Source: Myxococcales bacterium (GTDB taxonomy: Bacteria; Myxococcota_A; Polyangia; Haliangiales; Haliangiaceae). From it: a DNA stretch of 64,000 nucleotides. Positions 51,341-62,637 of this stretch are shown one piece after another. Position 1 is the stretch's first letter. Each line of letters opens with the position of its first letter. The notes under the pieces are model-generated. The model did not search any database. It was not told the DNA's origin and worked only from the letters and a program-made list of their open reading frames with translations. The position numbers and the translations under genes were made by a program. Location of the stretch: contig JADKKI010000011.1 of assembly GCA_016720595.1 (NCBI GenBank), forward strand, positions 124,001 to 188,000. Direction: 5' to 3'.

Positions 51341-53362
51341 ATGAGCGACGCGAAACCTAAGACCAAGGCGCTGGTCGTGGCCACCCGTTGCCTGACGGTG
51401 GAGCAGTTCGTCGCGACCTTCCATCGGTTCTGCGACGACTCGACGTTCTTCGTGGCGACGCTCTCCACCCGGCCGGTCGGGCTCGAGACCGCATTCTCGA
51501 TCCAGCTCGACGACAAGACGCCCGTCCTGCGCGGCCTGTGCAACGTGGTCGAGGCGTGGTCGACGCCGGCCAACCGCTACGGCCGCCCCGGCGTTCGGTT
51601 GTCGGTGAAGCGGCTGACCAACGACAGCCTGGTCGTGTTCAAGCAGCTCCAGACCGCGCGCAAGGCCGCCGAGCTGGCCGACGCGGCGAAGGCCGCATCC
51701 GCGCCGTCCGTGGCCGACGTCGCCCCGCCGATGGCCGACGTCGTTCCGCCAACAGCCGGCGTTGCCGGGTCGGTGGCTGCCATCACCCCGCCGAAGCTGC
51801 CACCGTTGCGTCCGATCCCACGGGCGACACCACCTTCCATCCCTGTCCCCGCCGTCCCCGTGCAGGTGATCACGGTGCCCCCGCTCGCGGCCGGCGCTCC
51901 ACGCCGCGCGACCTCGGTGCCTGCCGCGATCGATCCGGTGGAGACCGAGCTCGAGCTCGAGCCGCAAGCCACGCCCGAGTTGCAAGACTCTCCGGAACCG
52001 CTCGACTACGTCCCGGAGCCGATCCCCGCGAGCGATGACCTCACCAACCCGGTCGCCGCCGAGACCCGAACGCCGGGCTCGAGCTTCATCCTGCCTGCGA
52101 ATCCGCTGATGAACCTCACCGACTCCTCGCTCCAGGGGTTCGTCGATTGCGCGCTCTACGAGGAGACCGGCAACTTCTTCCGCGCGCCGGAGTACGAGGA
52201 CTCCCTGGTCGACATCGACGACGTCGTCGCCGCGCCGCCCCAGCCGGCCCGCCCTGCTCCCCGCACGTTGACACCGGTCCCTGCCCTCCGCCCGAACGCG
52301 TTCGTCCCATCGTCTCAGTCATCTCATGACGAAGAGTTCGCGCCCGAGCTCACGCCGTTGCCGATGCTCGCGGGCCTGCCCGCCAGTAGATCATCGCGCG
52401 CCGCGACGCCGCTGCCGATGCCCGAGATGCCACGCGGCGGGCGCGCGCCGACGCCCCCGGTGTTCGATGACTCGCAGGGCCTGTTCGGGCAACAACAGCA
52501 ACCGGGCCAAGGCCCGCCACCGCGCCCCACGCCCCCGGCCCCGCCGGTACACCCCGTGCCTCTCGACAACACGGCGACGTTGATCGCGATCAACCGCAAG
52601 CGCGAGCGTCAGCGGTGGCTCCTGATCGGTGGCGTCGCTGCGGGCGTGAGCTTGCTGCTGCTCGTGATCGTGGTCGCCAAGAGCGGCGCGGGTCCCGACA
52701 CGACGGCGAACGCAGCTCCTTCGCCGCCGTCGGTGCCCCACCCGCCCGCGACCACGACGACGACTTCCACGGCCCCAACGACCACGACGACCACGACGAC
52801 CGCCCCCCCGCAGAAGCCCGCGATCGCCGTCACGTCGAAGCCACCTGCGACGGAGACGCCCGCGACCACGGAGCGCACGGTGAGCGATCCCGTCGACGAG
52901 CCCCCCGGCGATCCGAACGCGCCACCCGTGGCCGGCACCGGCCCGTGCCGGGTCACGGTGACCAGCTCTCCGGCGGGATCGATCGTGCTGGTCGACGATC
53001 AGGCCTATGGTCCCTCGCCGATCACGATCGATGGTCCGTGCGCGAAGCGCCGGATCGACGTCAAGCACCCGCGCTATGCGCTCGGCACGAAGTGGGTCTC
53101 CCTCGCGGCGGGCCAACCGAAGACGATCGACATCCCGCTCGCACGCCCCACCCACACCGTGATGGTGCTGTCGTCCCCCTCGGGCGCGACAGTCTCGATC
53201 GCGGGTCGTCGCGCCGGCACCACACCGACCTCGGTGAAGGTCATGGGGTTCACGGGCGTCACGCTGACCATCGAGAAGAAGGGCTTCCGCACCGAGACGC
53301 AGAAGCTCTACAGCAAGGTCGATGGCGACAAGCTCAGCGTGAAGCTCGTCCGCGGCAAGTGA
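51341..53362 (+). CDS. PilZ-like and PEGA-domain transmembrane protein
   Basis: 673 aa. Residues about 8-105 resemble the myxobacterial PilZ-like domain (LRGLCNVVEAWSTPANRYGRPGVRLSV). A long Pro/Ala/Glu-rich region follows, with one TM helix (about 425-447, WLLIGGVAAGVSLLLLVIVV), a Thr-rich spacer encoded by acg/acc repeats, and two PEGA-like beta domains at the C-terminus (VTSSPAGSIVLVDDQ and VLSSPSGATVSIAGRR). It likely carries a signal across the membrane or acts in gliding/pilus or wall contact. Function unknown. Confidence 0.8.
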   Translation: MSDAKPKTKALVVATRCLTVEQFVATFHRFCDDSTFFVATLSTRPVGLETAFSIQLDDKTPVLRGLCNVVEAWSTPANRYGRPGVRLSVKRLTNDSLVVFKQLQTARKAAELADAAKAASAPSVADVAPPMADVVPPTAGVAGSVAAITPPKLPPLRPIPRATPPSIPVPAVPVQVITVPPLAAGAPRRATSVPAAIDPVETELELEPQATPELQDSPEPLDYVPEPIPASDDLTNPVAAETRTPGSSFILPANPLMNLTDSSLQGFVDCALYEETGNFFRAPEYEDSLVDIDDVVAAPPQPARPAPRTLTPVPALRPNAFVPSSQSSHDEEFAPELTPLPMLAGLPASRSSRAATPLPMPEMPRGGRAPTPPVFDDSQGLFGQQQQPGQGPPPRPTPPAPPVHPVPLDNTATLIAINRKRERQRWLLIGGVAAGVSLLLLVIVVAKSGAGPDTTANAAPSPPSVPHPPATTTTTSTAPTTTTTTTTAPPQKPAIAVTSKPPATETPATTERTVSDPVDEPPGDPNAPPVAGTGPCRVTVTSSPAGSIVLVDDQAYGPSPITIDGPCAKRRIDVKHPRYALGTKWVSLAAGQPKTIDIPLARPTHTVMVLSSPSGATVSIAGRRAGTTPTSVKVMGFTGVTLTIEKKGFRTETQKLYSKVDGDKLSVKLVRGK

Positions 53363-53368
53363 GCCGGC

Positions 53369-54361
53369 TCAGGCGGTGAGGCAGGCTCCGGCGATCCGCT
53401 CGAGCGATCTTCGCCGCTCCACCGGATCCGCCACCAGCGAGCTCAGCATGAGCTCGTCGGCTCCCACCGAGCCCGCGAGATCACGCAGCCCCGCGGCGAC
53501 CCGATCGGTCCCGCCGATCACGGCACCATGGAGGAACTCGTCGGCGATCGCCTGCTCGTCCGGCGTGAACCGGCGCGCGAGCGCGTCCTCGATCGAGCAG
53601 ATCGGCTGCCGCTTGCCGGTGCGGCTGTTGACGATCGCCACGCGCAGCGGGGCCGCGAGCCGTACAGCCTCGGCATCATCGCCACCGCACACCGTGGTGA
53701 CGGCGAGCATCGCGTAAGGCTCGCGGAGCTGCGACGAAGGCTCGAAGTGTTCGCGGTAGTGCGCGATCGCCGCCTTCGCCTCGCGCATCGCGAAGTGCCC
53801 CGCGAACGCATAGCGGATGCCGAGCTGCGCGGCGATCGAGGCTCCCGCGAGCGTCGACCCGAGCATCCAGATCGACGGCAGCACCACATCGGACGGCATC
53901 GGTGTGATCGTCGCGAACGGGTGACCCGCCGGGAACCCGCCCTGCTCGAACGCGAGCAACTCGGCGAGCTGGCTGTTGACCTCGCGATCCGAGCGCTGGA
54001 GCGCGGCCGCGGTGACCCGATCCGTGCCCGGCGCCCGGCCGAGGCCGAGATCGATCCGGCCCGGGTGAAGTGCTTCGAGCGTGCGGAAGCTCTCCACCAC
54101 GCTGAGCGGCGAGTGATTCGGGATCATGATCCCGCCCGCGCCGACCCGGATCCGCTTGGTCGTCGCGGCGATGTGCGCGATCAGCACCTGCGGGGACGAC
54201 GTGGCGATGCTCGCCATGTTGTGGTGCTCGGCGACCCAGTACCGCGTGTACCCGAGCCGATCTGCGACCACGGCGAGCTCCACCGAGTCACGGATCGCCT
54301 GGCTCGGCAGCACACCGACACCGACGGGAGACAGATCGAGGATCGACAGGGGCAGTGGCAC
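53369..54361 (-). CDS. LLM-class (luciferase-like) flavin-dependent oxidoreductase
   Basis: 330 aa, GTG start. LSILDLSPVGVG, RYWVAEHHNM, VGAGGIMIPNHSPL and FRTLEALHPGRIDLGLGRAPG are the MsnO8-type LLM signature (PF00296). These enzymes use FMNH2 or F420. Substrate unknown. Convergent with the PilZ/PEGA gene after 6 bp. Confidence 0.9.
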   Translation of the reverse strand: MPLPLSILDLSPVGVGVLPSQAIRDSVELAVVADRLGYTRYWVAEHHNMASIATSSPQVLIAHIAATTKRIRVGAGGIMIPNHSPLSVVESFRTLEALHPGRIDLGLGRAPGTDRVTAAALQRSDREVNSQLAELLAFEQGGFPAGHPFATITPMPSDVVLPSIWMLGSTLAGASIAAQLGIRYAFAGHFAMREAKAAIAHYREHFEPSSQLREPYAMLAVTTVCGGDDAEAVRLAAPLRVAIVNSRTGKRQPICSIEDALARRFTPDEQAIADEFLHGAVIGGTDRVAAGLRDLAGSVGADELMLSSLVADPVERRRSLERIAGACLTA

Positions 54362-54421
54362 GCGCGCACCTTGCCACGCTGCCCGGCGAACGGCACTCGC
54401 CAGCTCGGGCCTCCCAGCCGC

Positions 54422-55303
54422 TCACGAGATCCGCGAGCGCACGGCCTCGGCGAGCGCGTCGGCGATGCAGATCTGGTTGGTCGCGTGTGGAACCGTGTCG
54501 CACGTGATGATCGCGCGAGCGCCCGCCGACATCAGCTCCGCCTCGAGTGCATCCGCGAACACGGCGTGGATGGCGATGCACAGGGGCGCCGAGCTGCCTG
54601 CCGCGCGCAGCTGGCGCGTGGCCTCGATCATCGTCTTGCCGGTCGAGACGATGTCGTCGATCACGACCGGGGTGTGGCCGTTCCACTTCCCATCGGGTGG
54701 AGTGATCGAGACGTCGCGATCACCGCGCCGGGTCTTCTCCAGGATCTGAAACGGCGCGCCGCAGCCCGCCGCCACCGCGGAGACCCATTGCACGCTCTCC
54801 GCATCCGGACCGATCAGCACCGGATGCTCGACCGACGCCGTGATGTAGCGGGCGATCGCCGGGGCCGCACGCGCGATCACCGTGGGGATCGAGTAGATGT
54901 GCTCGAGCGAATCGAGGCGGTGCAGGTGAGGATCGACGGTCACCAGCCAGTCCACGACCTGGGACATCAGCTTGCCGAAGTAGCGCGCGGTGACCCCCTC
55001 CCCCGGCCGGAACCGATCGTCCTGGCGCAGGTAGGCCAGGTAGGGCGCGACCAGGCCGACCCGCCTGGCCCCCAGCTCGCGCACGGTCCCGGCGAGGAAC
55101 GCGATGCGGAGGAACGAGTCCCCGTTGCCGCGCAGGCTGCCGACGAGGATGACGTCGTGCCCCGAGAGCTCGCCCTCGACCCGCACGTACAGCTCGCCAT
55201 CGGGGAACTGCCGGACCTCCGGGATCACCACCGGGGCATCGATCCGGGCCCCCAGCTCTCGCGCGTGCAGCTCGTTGCCCGGTACGGCGAGGACCACGGT
55301 CAC
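54422..55303 (-). CDS. prs: Ribose-phosphate pyrophosphokinase family protein
   Basis: 293 aa, GTG start. RQFPDGELYVRVEGEL, APYLAYLRQDDRF and the PRPP-binding loop VVIDDIVSTGKTM fit PRPP synthetase (PF13793/PF14572). It is shorter than housekeeping Prs (about 315 aa) and somewhat divergent, like a second type often found in archaea and deltaproteobacteria. A TACGAT -10-like hexamer lies just upstream. Confidence 0.86.
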   Translation of the reverse strand: MTVVLAVPGNELHARELGARIDAPVVIPEVRQFPDGELYVRVEGELSGHDVILVGSLRGNGDSFLRIAFLAGTVRELGARRVGLVAPYLAYLRQDDRFRPGEGVTARYFGKLMSQVVDWLVTVDPHLHRLDSLEHIYSIPTVIARAAPAIARYITASVEHPVLIGPDAESVQWVSAVAAGCGAPFQILEKTRRGDRDVSITPPDGKWNGHTPVVIDDIVSTGKTMIEATRQLRAAGSSAPLCIAIHAVFADALEAELMSAGARAIITCDTVPHATNQICIADALAEAVRSRIS

Positions 55304-55381
55304 GGCGCAATCGTAGCAAATCGCGGCGCCGATTCGCGCATCCCGGAGCGCCCGCCGGGCTACGATGGAGTGGGGTTCGAG

Positions 55382-56941
55382 GTGCGTCGCGCGATTGTGG
55401 TTGGATCGCTGGTGGTCGGGTACACGGCCGCGTTCGTCGTGCTCGAGCCGCGCGTGGGCGACTCGGTGATGTCACTCACGATCATCCCGATCGTCGTGAT
55501 CGCCTGGCTGTTCGGGCTGCGCGGTGGGGTCATCGGCGGCGTCGGCCTGGTCGCGTTGAACATCACGCTGATGCAGACCGTCGGGCACCGCGATGGGTTC
55601 CGGCCGGCCCAGGCGCCGCGGATCCTGGTCGGGGTCGGGCTCGGGATGAGCGCCGGGTGGGTACGTGATCTGACACGCCGCCAGCACGCGCTCCTCGACG
55701 AGAACCAGCGCGTCAGCGAGGCCCTGCGGACCAGCAAGCTCGAGCTCGAGCAGATCGTCGGCGAGCGGACCGCCGAGCTGGTCCAGGCCAACCGAGACCT
55801 GACCGCCGAGCTCGCGAATCGCTCGGTGCTCCAGGCGCGCGCGGCGTCCGCCGATCGGATGGCGCAGATCGGTACGCTCACGGCGGGGATCGGCCACCAG
55901 ATCAACAATCCCCTCGCGGCGGTGCTCGCGAACCTCGAGTTCATCGCGACGCACGTCCCCGCCGCGGACACCGCCCTCGCCGAGGCCACGCGCGATGCAC
56001 GGGAGGCGGCCGCGCGGGTCGGGACCATCACGCGTGACCTGCAGCTGTTCACGCAACAGTCACGGACCGGCGCAGAGCCGGCCGTGGTGCGGCAGGCGAT
56101 CGAGACCACCTTGCGCATGGTCGACAACGAGCTCCGCCAGCGAGCACGCCTCGAGCTCGACATCGCGGACACGCCGCCCGTCAGCGTTCCCGCGAGCCAG
56201 CTGTGTCAGGTGCTGCTCAACATGCTGGTCAATGCCTTCCAGGCGCTGCCCCCTCAAGGTGCTCACACGATCACGATCGAGGTCCGGGCCGCCGACGAGC
56301 GGGTGAAGCTCGCGATCGCCGATACCGGCGCGGGCATCGCGGCGGAGCACGTGCCCAGGATCTTCGATCCGTTCTTCACCACCAAGGCGGTGGGCGTCGG
56401 GACCGGGCTCGGGTTGTGGGTGTGCCACCAGATCGTCAGCACGGCGGGCGGCGAGATCACTGTCGAGTCCAAGGTCGGGAGCGGGACCCGGTTCGTGATC
56501 ACGCTGCCGATCGCGGCCACGCCCTCGGCACCCACGGTCGTGGGCCCGATCGCGAGCCTCCCCCGGGCCCGGATCCTCGTGATCGACGACGATCCGATCG
56601 TAGGGCGTGCGGTCGAGAAGCTCGTCCGCGACCGTCACGACGTGACCGTGTCGGACGATCCGGTCGCGGCGCTGGCACGCCTCGAGGCAGGCGATCGCTT
56701 CGACGTGATCCTGTGCGACCTGATGATGCCCGGCCTCGACGGCGTGAGCCTGTACCACCGGGTCAACGAGCGCGATCCGGCGCAGGCCGCACGGATGGTG
56801 TTCATGAGCGGCGGCGCGTTCACCAGCCACGCGATCGCGTTCCTCGACGCCCCCGGCCGCAAGCGCATGGACAAGCCGTTCACGCGCAAGGATCTCGAGG
56901 CGGCGATCGTTCTCGCCCAGGGCGAGGCCACCATCTCCTGA
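55382..56941 (+). CDS. Membrane histidine kinase with C-terminal receiver
   Basis: 519 aa from GTG 55382; GTG 55370 is also possible. Three TM helices (about 5-75) are followed by a coiled linker, HisKA with IGHQINNPLAAV, HATPase with NMLVNAFQAL, DTGAGIA and GTGLGLWVCHQ, then a receiver with Asp in VILCDLMMPGLDG and Lys in MDKPFT. The open frame extends far upstream, but that part is the shadow of genes on the other strand. A TACGAT hexamer at 55361 could be its -10. Confidence 0.85.
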   Translation: MRRAIVVGSLVVGYTAAFVVLEPRVGDSVMSLTIIPIVVIAWLFGLRGGVIGGVGLVALNITLMQTVGHRDGFRPAQAPRILVGVGLGMSAGWVRDLTRRQHALLDENQRVSEALRTSKLELEQIVGERTAELVQANRDLTAELANRSVLQARAASADRMAQIGTLTAGIGHQINNPLAAVLANLEFIATHVPAADTALAEATRDAREAAARVGTITRDLQLFTQQSRTGAEPAVVRQAIETTLRMVDNELRQRARLELDIADTPPVSVPASQLCQVLLNMLVNAFQALPPQGAHTITIEVRAADERVKLAIADTGAGIAAEHVPRIFDPFFTTKAVGVGTGLGLWVCHQIVSTAGGEITVESKVGSGTRFVITLPIAATPSAPTVVGPIASLPRARILVIDDDPIVGRAVEKLVRDRHDVTVSDDPVAALARLEAGDRFDVILCDLMMPGLDGVSLYHRVNERDPAQAARMVFMSGGAFTSHAIAFLDAPGRKRMDKPFTRKDLEAAIVLAQGEATIS

Positions 56942-56992
56942 ACGCGACCAGGACGATTCGCGCCGACCCGAGGATCCGCGCGCTGCTCGCGC

Positions 56993-57997
56993 CTACAGCG
57001 CCTTGAGCGGCGTCACGCGGAGCAACATCGGGATCACCTTGCGGCTGGTCACGATCTGCATGTGCTCGTACTGAGAACGAACGTAGAGCAGCTTCGCGCC
57101 GCGCTCGCGCTTGGTGAAGCCACCGACGGAGTCCGGCATCTTCTCGCGTGCCACGGCGAACTTGTACTTGGTGGCGAACGCCTTCGATTCCTGCGCGGTG
57201 TTCGCGGCGACGACGATCAGCTTGTGATCCTCCGCGCGCTTGCCGCTCTTGATGAACTCGTCGAACGCGGACTCGCCGGCGTACAGGGCGTCGAGGAGGA
57301 TGATCTGATCGACGACGCGGTTGTCGACCCACTGCATCACGGTCCGGAACGCGCCAGAGTGGCCCATCACGACGACGGGGCCGTCGGGGATCTTGATGTT
57401 GGCGCGCGAGACGGCACGGCGCAGATCGGAGAGCGCAGGCCACTGCACGCTCTCGTCGTTGTTCGAGGGCGCATCGGGCACCACGAACATCGCGTTCTGC
57501 TTGCTGGCCCGGAACTGCCTCGCGAGGCCGTAGTCCCGCCAGGCGCCGTCGGCGTCGGTCCAGTAGCCGTGGACGTACACCACCGTTCCCGCGGTCTCGC
57601 GGTCGTAGTTCTCGGGAAACCACACGTGCACCGCACCCTGCGCGGTCTTGATCCGAAAGTGGCGCCCACCCGCGACCGTGTCCTCCTGCTTGTCGAGGCG
57701 GCTCTCGCCATCGTCCTTGATCCGGGGACGGATCGTGCGCGGCGTCGGGTTCGAGAGCCGTGCGCGTGGGCCTGGCACCGGCTTCTCGTTCGGCTTCTCG
57801 GGGGCCTTGTCGTTCGGCTTCTGGGCGCCGTTGTCGGCCGGCTTGTCGGGCGACTCCGCCGGCGCTGGCTCAGCGACAGGAGCGGGAGCCGGAGCTTCGC
57901 TCGCGGTGCTCGTCTCTTCGGCCGGCATCGGATCGTCGGCGTGCGCGATCCCGAGGCTGGCGGCGAGGACGATGCAGATCGCGAGCGAATGCTTCAT
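56993..57997 (-). CDS. Secreted alpha/beta-hydrolase-like protein
   Basis: 334 aa. Signal peptide MKHSLAICIVLAASLGIAHA, a Pro/Glu/Ala/Lys linker with NDK/NEK repeats (about 22-80), then an alpha/beta hydrolase fold: VVYVHGYWTD (oxyanion strand) and nucleophile elbow VVVMGHSGAF. Likely an esterase or lipase-like enzyme in the periplasm. Coupled to the preceding gene by ATGA (57994-57997). Confidence 0.82.
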   Translation of the reverse strand: MKHSLAICIVLAASLGIAHADDPMPAEETSTASEAPAPAPVAEPAPAESPDKPADNGAQKPNDKAPEKPNEKPVPGPRARLSNPTPRTIRPRIKDDGESRLDKQEDTVAGGRHFRIKTAQGAVHVWFPENYDRETAGTVVYVHGYWTDADGAWRDYGLARQFRASKQNAMFVVPDAPSNNDESVQWPALSDLRRAVSRANIKIPDGPVVVMGHSGAFRTVMQWVDNRVVDQIILLDALYAGESAFDEFIKSGKRAEDHKLIVVAANTAQESKAFATKYKFAVAREKMPDSVGGFTKRERGAKLLYVRSQYEHMQIVTSRKVIPMLLRVTPLKAL

Positions 57998-59169
57998 TTG
58001 GTCTTGGGCTCCGCGGGCTGGGTGATCATCAGGTGGACGTGCTTTTCGAAGTCCGGATATCCATAGCGGAACGGCAGCTTCCGGCGGGGCTGTGACGCCC
58101 ACAATTTTACGAAGGCGTCGCTGGTCCCTGGGTCCGCCTCCTCGAGGAAGGCGCCCGTGAACGTGCCGTAGGTGGTCTGGGAGAACCCGGCCTTCTTCGC
58201 GAACCGGGGCGGGATCCCGGTCGAATCCGAGGACATCCACACCATGTTGGCGAGCAGATAGTCCCGGATCCCCGAGAATCCATCGTTCCAGATCAGGTAG
58301 CTCGCCGCCTTGGTCAGCGCGGCGACCTTGCCCTTGGCGAGCAGGTGCTTCTCGAGCGGGCTGCCCTTGAACGCGTTGTTGGCGAGGTTCGCGGCGAAGT
58401 GCCGGTGCACGACGATCGGCGCCTTCGGATCGCCCGCCTTGCGGAACGACAGCTCCATGTTCGTGTAGGCCTCGGAGAAGTCCGTGTCGACCCAGCCCCC
58501 CTTGATCTTCCGCGCCTTCTTGGGCGCGAGGGCGTCGATCTCCGCCTGGGTCAGGTAGTGGATCGTGCCGGTGGGGTCGAGGTTGAAGAACTTGAGCGAG
58601 ACCGGCTCGAACCCCAGGGCGGTCATGCCCGTGAGGTGGAACGAGAGCTGGCCGGGGATGCCGCCGGTCTCGAGCTTCCGCATGTTCTCGGTCGTCGAGT
58701 CGTTGAGCGAGAGCAGGCCCTCGATCGCGGCGCGATAGTTCGAGAGCGCCGTGCGGAGCTTGGCCTTGTCGAGCTTGGCGAGCCGCGTGGGATCGCCCGC
58801 ATGCTCGAGGGAGATCGTGCTGACCTCGCGTGCGTCGGGGTAGGTGACCAGCGCGCTCGCGAGGTCGCCACCGCCGAACGGATAGACGATCGTGGTGGGC
58901 ACCGTGGCCGGCCGCTTGTCGGCGAAGAACGCCCGTGCCGGGGTGATGTACTTCTCGGTGAACGAGGCGTAGCGCTTCGCCATCTCGGCGCAGTGCTTGT
59001 CGACGATCGCCTGGTCGATGCCGGCCGGGAGCGGCTCGGCGTTCCCGCAGGCGACCACCCGGTAGTAGAGCTTGGCGTCGGCGATGAAGTCGACGGCCTC
59101 GTCGGCGTGCGCCCGGAGCGGGCTCGCGAGGGCGAGCACGAACGCGGTGGCGGCAAGCGAGCTACGCAT
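57994..59169 (-). CDS. Hypothetical secreted protein
   Basis: 391 aa. A Sec signal peptide (MRSSLAATAFVLALASPLRAHA) precedes a mixed alpha/beta protein with VYPFGGGDLASALVTYPDA and repeated Lys/Asp-rich segments. I do not recognise a family. GGAGG five bases before ATG 59169 supports this start over an upstream frame. It forms a two-gene operon with the hydrolase. Confidence 0.78.
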   Translation of the reverse strand: MRSSLAATAFVLALASPLRAHADEAVDFIADAKLYYRVVACGNAEPLPAGIDQAIVDKHCAEMAKRYASFTEKYITPARAFFADKRPATVPTTIVYPFGGGDLASALVTYPDAREVSTISLEHAGDPTRLAKLDKAKLRTALSNYRAAIEGLLSLNDSTTENMRKLETGGIPGQLSFHLTGMTALGFEPVSLKFFNLDPTGTIHYLTQAEIDALAPKKARKIKGGWVDTDFSEAYTNMELSFRKAGDPKAPIVVHRHFAANLANNAFKGSPLEKHLLAKGKVAALTKAASYLIWNDGFSGIRDYLLANMVWMSSDSTGIPPRFAKKAGFSQTTYGTFTGAFLEEADPGTSDAFVKLWASQPRRKLPFRYGYPDFEKHVHLMITQPAEPKTK

Positions 59170-59289
59170 GAAGTCCTCCAAGAGAGATATGACGGCCAGT
59201 CCGACGACGCTATTTCTTTGCGCATTCACCCGGCCGCGCGCGCCGGCTGGTTGCAGGTCCCACCCGCGTCGGGCGTGGCGTTGCGCAGG

Positions 59290-59847
59290 TCAATTGACGT
59301 CGGTCCGGGCGCTATCGCCCGATCCGGGCTTGGGGCCGACCAGGCTGTGGAGCACCACTTTTGCGACGTCCTCCCCCGAGGCGTCGCGGAGCGTGACGGG
59401 GACCTCGAACTGGGCGCGCACCGAGCTCCGGGGCACCGGGGGCTCGCCGACGGCGGTGATCGTCCCGCGCGCCTTCTTCAAGTACTCGATCTCCATGCCA
59501 CTCACGATGAAGCGGGCGTCGTCGGGGAGCGAGTAGGCGAGCGCGACGTTGCCTGCGAGCTCCGCCAGGTTGGCAAGGGCGATGGCGTGGACGCAGTCGA
59601 GGTGATTCCGGACGGCGCGTCGGTCGGCCATCTGGACCTCCGCATAGCCGGCTCGCAGCACGGTGACCGTGGCGTTGATCGTGCCGGTGTAGGGGGCCAT
59701 CCGGCCCACCAGCTTCGAGAACACCGCCTTGCCGCCGGGCATGCCGGAGAGCATGTCCCACGCGAGCTTGATCACGTTGCGGCCGCCGTCGAGCTTGGGG
59801 AGCGGGAAGAGCCTTCCCAGCGGGCGGATCCGATCGGCGATGGCCAT
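59290..59847 (-). CDS. DUF4442-type hotdog thioesterase-like protein
   Basis: 185 aa. NHLDCVHAIALANLAELAGNVAL is the hotdog helix of DUF4442/PaaI-like thioesterases, with flanking beta strands ATVTVLRAGYAEVQM and RFIVSGMEIEYLKKARG. It probably acts on acyl-CoA or acyl-ACP. Divergent from the lipoprotein gene at 59947. Confidence 0.83.
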   Translation of the reverse strand: MAIADRIRPLGRLFPLPKLDGGRNVIKLAWDMLSGMPGGKAVFSKLVGRMAPYTGTINATVTVLRAGYAEVQMADRRAVRNHLDCVHAIALANLAELAGNVALAYSLPDDARFIVSGMEIEYLKKARGTITAVGEPPVPRSSVRAQFEVPVTLRDASGEDVAKVVLHSLVGPKPGSGDSARTDVN

Positions 59848-59905
59848 CGGCGGACCCTACCCCAACAGTCTCCGGATCTCCGCTGATTTCGTGCGCCTCC
59901 CCCGG

Positions 59906-59934
59906 TTGGGGTGCATGGTGACTGGGAGTAGGAT
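59906..59934 (+). promoter_or_regulatory. Sigma-70-type promoter of the lipoprotein gene
   Basis: TTGGGG, 17-bp spacer, TAGGAT. The expected start is about 6 nt before ATG 59947, so the transcript would be nearly leaderless. Confidence 0.5.
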
Positions 59935-59946
59935 GACGTCGTCCAG

Positions 59947-60600
59947 ATGAGCTCGTTCGATCTCTCCCGGTGCCTGTGCGCTGCACTCGCGATCTGCGCG
60001 GCCTCGTGCAGCAGTCCGTCGAAGAAGCACCCGATGACCACGCAGGAGATGATCTCCGCGGATCCGCTGCCGCTCGCGAAGGGCGCGAAGTGGACGTACG
60101 CGGTCACCGTGAAGCGGTACGACAGCGAGGCCGACAAGGAGGTCACCAAGACCTTGTCGTGGACCACCGAGGTGATCGATGCGAAGGAAGCCAACGGCGT
60201 CGTCGCCTATCGCGTGAAGGGTTGGCCCACCGACCTCGCGGATTTTGAAGGCTCGGGTGCCAGCGGCACCCCGACTGCCAGCGAGAAGACGCTGCTCCGC
60301 TCGGGGAACAACTTCCTGTTCGGCGCGAGCAGCGAGCCAACCCTCGATGGCGCGGAGGGCTGGTTCTCGTGGCCCGTGCTCGATGGTCAGAAGATCTGCC
60401 CGTCGGCCGAGATGGTCTACTGCTGGCTCGTCAGCTCGGTCGAGACCGGGTACGCGCTGTCGTTTTACACCGGCCCCGACGAGCAGACCTTCGAGATCGA
60501 GCCCGGGACGGGCATCTCGCGGTACCACTATGCCCACCACGGCACGACCAACGAGGTCGAGGCCAAGCTCGTATCGTACTCGAAGGGCGGAAAGCGCTAG
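59947..60600 (+). CDS. Hypothetical lipoprotein
   Basis: 217 aa. The signal ends at AICAASC. The mature part is beta-rich (WTYAVTVKRYDS, VVAYRVKGW, ALSFYTGPDEQTFEIEPG) with no recognised domain. Likely exposed in the periplasm or on the outer membrane. Function unknown. Confidence 0.78.
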   Translation: MSSFDLSRCLCAALAICAASCSSPSKKHPMTTQEMISADPLPLAKGAKWTYAVTVKRYDSEADKEVTKTLSWTTEVIDAKEANGVVAYRVKGWPTDLADFEGSGASGTPTASEKTLLRSGNNFLFGASSEPTLDGAEGWFSWPVLDGQKICPSAEMVYCWLVSSVETGYALSFYTGPDEQTFEIEPGTGISRYHYAHHGTTNEVEAKLVSYSKGGKR

Positions 60601-60661
60601 TTTCGGGTTCAGGGCCGACGTGTGGGCGCCTCCCTGATGGGGCAGCTACCGGCTCGATGCA

Positions 60662-60690
60662 TTGCGCGCACCTCGGGGCGCTCGTAGAGT
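60662..60690 (+). promoter_or_regulatory. Sigma-70-type promoter of clpP
   Basis: TTGCGC, 17-bp spacer, TAGAGT. Start of transcription is predicted at or next to the A of ATG 60697, so clpP mRNA may be leaderless. Confidence 0.5.
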
Positions 60691-60696
60691 CGGGGA

Positions 60697-61326
60697 ATGA
60701 AGCCGACGATGAGCTATTTGGTCCCGACGGTCATCGAGCAGACTCACCGCGGGGAGCGCGGTTGGGACATCTTCTCCCGGCTCCTCAAGGACCGGATCAT
60801 CTTCCTCGGAACCGCGATCAACGATGACATCGCCAATGTCGTGATCGCGCAGCTGCTGTTCCTCGATTCGGAGGAGCCCGAGAAGGACATCATGCTGTAC
60901 ATCAACTCGCCCGGCGGTCACGTCTCGGCGGGCCTCGCGATCTACGACACGATGCAGTACCTGCACTGTGACGTCGCCACGATCTGCATGGGTCAGGCGG
61001 CCTCGATGGGCAGCTTCCTCCTCGCCGCCGGCACCAAGGGCAAGCGGTACGCCCTGCCCCACTCGCGCGTGATGATCCACCAGCCCCTCGCGGGCTTCCA
61101 GGGTCAGGCCACGGACATCGAGATCCACACCAAGGAGATCTTGAAGACCCGTGACACCCTGAACGAGCTGTACTCCAAGCACACCGGGCAGCCGGTCGAC
61201 CGGATCAAGAACGACACCGACCGCGACAACTTCATGTCGGCACCCACGGCCAAGGAATACGGCCTGATCGACGAGGTCTTGATCACGGCCAAGAAGAAGC
61301 CCGACGAGAAGTCGGACAAGAAGTAG
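60697..61326 (+). CDS. clpP: ATP-dependent Clp protease proteolytic subunit
   Basis: 209 aa, typical ClpP length. The catalytic Ser lies in [11 protein letters not shown], His in [12 protein letters not shown] and Asp in [30 protein letters not shown] is the substrate-strand region. A basic tail ([11 protein letters not shown]) ends the protein. It is followed after 29 bp by clpX, the usual pairing. Confidence 0.96.
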   Translation: MKPTMSYLVPTVIEQTHRGERGWDIFSRLLKDRIIFLGTAINDDIANVVIAQLLFLDSEEPEKDIMLYINSPGGHVSAGLAIYDTMQYLHCDVATICMGQAASMGSFLLAAGTKGKRYALPHSRVMIHQPLAGFQGQATDIEIHTKEILKTRDTLNELYSKHTGQPVDRIKNDTDRDNFMSAPTAKEYGLIDEVLITAKKKPDEKSDKK

Positions 61327-61355
61327 GCTAGGCTGGTCGGTACAGGATCCCGTTG

Positions 61356-62629
<1,274 letters not shown>

Positions 62630-62637
62630 GCGGATCG

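Noticed and set aside
54362..55360. Sigma-54 promoters for the luciferase-like and PRPP synthetase genes
   Set aside because: No GG-N10-GC pair at 12-40 nt from either start; only TAnnnT-type hexamers are seen.
53528..55381. Long N-terminal extension of the kinase at 55382
   Set aside because: It covers the luciferase-like and PRPP synthetase genes in antisense and has no domain. The kinase starts at a GTG before its first TM helix.
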